DNA from: Verrucomicrobiales bacterium
Lineage (GTDB): Bacteria; Verrucomicrobiota; Verrucomicrobiia; Limisphaerales; UBA1096
Direction: 5' to 3'
Assembly (NCBI GenBank): GCA_028817635.1
Contig: JAPPPH010000360.1
Location: forward strand, 1 to 7,204
Length of the DNA: 7,204 bases
Of this stretch, positions 7,044 through 7,204 are shown piece by piece. Every line of letters begins with the position of its first letter. The first letter of the stretch is position 1. The notes beneath the pieces were generated by a model. That model was not told where the DNA came from. It saw only the letters and a program-made list of their open reading frames with translations, and ran no database searches. The position numbers and the translations under genes were made by a program.

Positions 7044-7055
7044 CTTGGCCAAGCG
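7044..7055. repeat. Palindrome CTTGGCCAAG before the next gene
   Basis: The perfect 10-bp core (7044-7053) is followed by CG, giving CTTGGCCAAGCG. It lies 59 bases before the preferred start of the next gene and directly abuts an alternative in-frame ATG at 7056. Confidence 0.75.
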
Positions 7056-7112
7056 ATGCAAAAAGGGGTTGTGTTAACTTTTAAAGTAATTAGAGTCTCC
7101 CTGTCTATAGCG

Positions 7113-7204
7113 ATGAAAACGAAAAACATACAAAGGATTGGTGTCTTTGTTTGTTTCGTTGCATCCGTAGTCTGCGCGGGGGCGCAGGTGGTGGTGGATA
7201 ACAG
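7113..7204 (+). CDS. Start of an exported protein with signal peptide, 3' partial; possibly another TPS exoprotein
   Basis: Thirty codons are visible. They begin with a basic stretch (M-K-T-K-N-I-Q-R), then a hydrophobic core (I-G-V-F-V-C-F-V-A-S-V-V-C), then A-G-A followed by Q-V-V-V-D-N. This is a classic Sec signal peptide with a likely signal peptidase I cut after A-G-A at residue 24. Cys21 is preceded by Val, which does not fit a lipobox well. The mature start Q-V-V-V-D-N resembles the first strand of TPS exoproteins and parallels I-A-I-D-D-T-L-G of the internal TPS domain, so a second TpsA gene in tandem is plausible but unproven. No Shine-Dalgarno sequence is seen before 7113. An in-frame ATG at 7056 would add 19 residues before this signal; 7113 is preferred because the n-region then begins at once. 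The gene continues beyond the window. Confidence 0.65.
   Translation, partial: MKTKNIQRIGVFVCFVASVVCAGAQVVVDN

Larger units (their letters stand above)
6739..7112. other. Repeat-rich intergenic region between two exported-protein genes
   Basis: These 374 bases hold no credible gene. They carry, in order, a weak inverted repeat (6768-6785), an 18-bp palindrome (6787-6804), a 9-bp-stem hairpin (6836-6856), a 9-bp tandem repeat (6885-6911), a perfect 25-bp inverted repeat (6920-6991), a reversed palindrome (6996-7007), another CTTGGCCAAG (7044-7053) and an AT-rich stretch (about 7069-7095) before the next gene. Similar strings are common between genes in Verrucomicrobiota and Planctomycetota assemblies (from memory, not searched). 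No hairpin is followed by a T-run, so no standard intrinsic terminator can be called. Confidence 0.8.

Noticed and set aside
6741..7061. Minus-strand open frame (106 residues) in the intergenic region
   Set aside because: Its translation is made of the repeat units themselves (for example Y-S-V-Y-S-V from the 9-bp tandem and R-G-H-S-C-P-L / R-G-Q-E-C-P-L from the two arms of the inverted repeat). It is a typical false hypothetical protein from repeats.
7069..7096. Possible promoter TTGTGT - 16 bases - TAGAGT before the last gene
   Set aside because: Only 3 of 6 and 4 of 6 bases match the sigma70 consensus. The AT-rich setting is suggestive, but the match is no better than chance in such DNA.

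Overview
The window is almost filled by one very large gene: a TpsA-type (filamentous-haemagglutinin-like) two-partner-secretion exoprotein. It is read on the + strand and is open at the left edge. The organism is probably a Gram-negative bacterium of the Planctomycetota-Verrucomicrobiota group. This rests on the TpsA protein, which needs an outer membrane, on the moderately GC-rich DNA, and on the style of the short repeats after the gene. The phylum assignment is inference.

Layout: (1) Bases 1-6738 encode 2245 visible residues. They hold the second part of an N-terminal TPS secretion domain (about 1-384), a long beta-helix-like stretch, a second and apparently complete TPS-like domain inside the protein (about 2800-3297), and a second beta-helix part. 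That part becomes a regular array of Gly-rich coils at 4819-6531 and ends in a conserved-looking C-terminal module with the protein's only visible cysteine (6545-6735). (2) Bases 6739-7112 are intergenic and packed with short palindromes and repeats, including a perfect 25-bp inverted repeat. (3) From 7113 a new gene begins with a clear signal peptide and runs off the right edge. Its few mature residues would fit the start of another TPS exoprotein.

The two most notable points are the internal second TPS domain, which suggests that two tandem TpsA genes fused, and the 10-bp palindrome CTTGGCCAAG. That palindrome occurs eight times perfectly in 7.2 kb, in two reading frames of the gene and in the intergenic DNA, so it is a DNA-level repeat and not a protein repeat.

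No TpsB (FhaC/ShlB-type) transporter, RNA gene or CRISPR array is visible. The large exoprotein would be made with a signal peptide (encoded left of the window), exported by Sec, and moved over the outer membrane by a TpsB partner encoded elsewhere.
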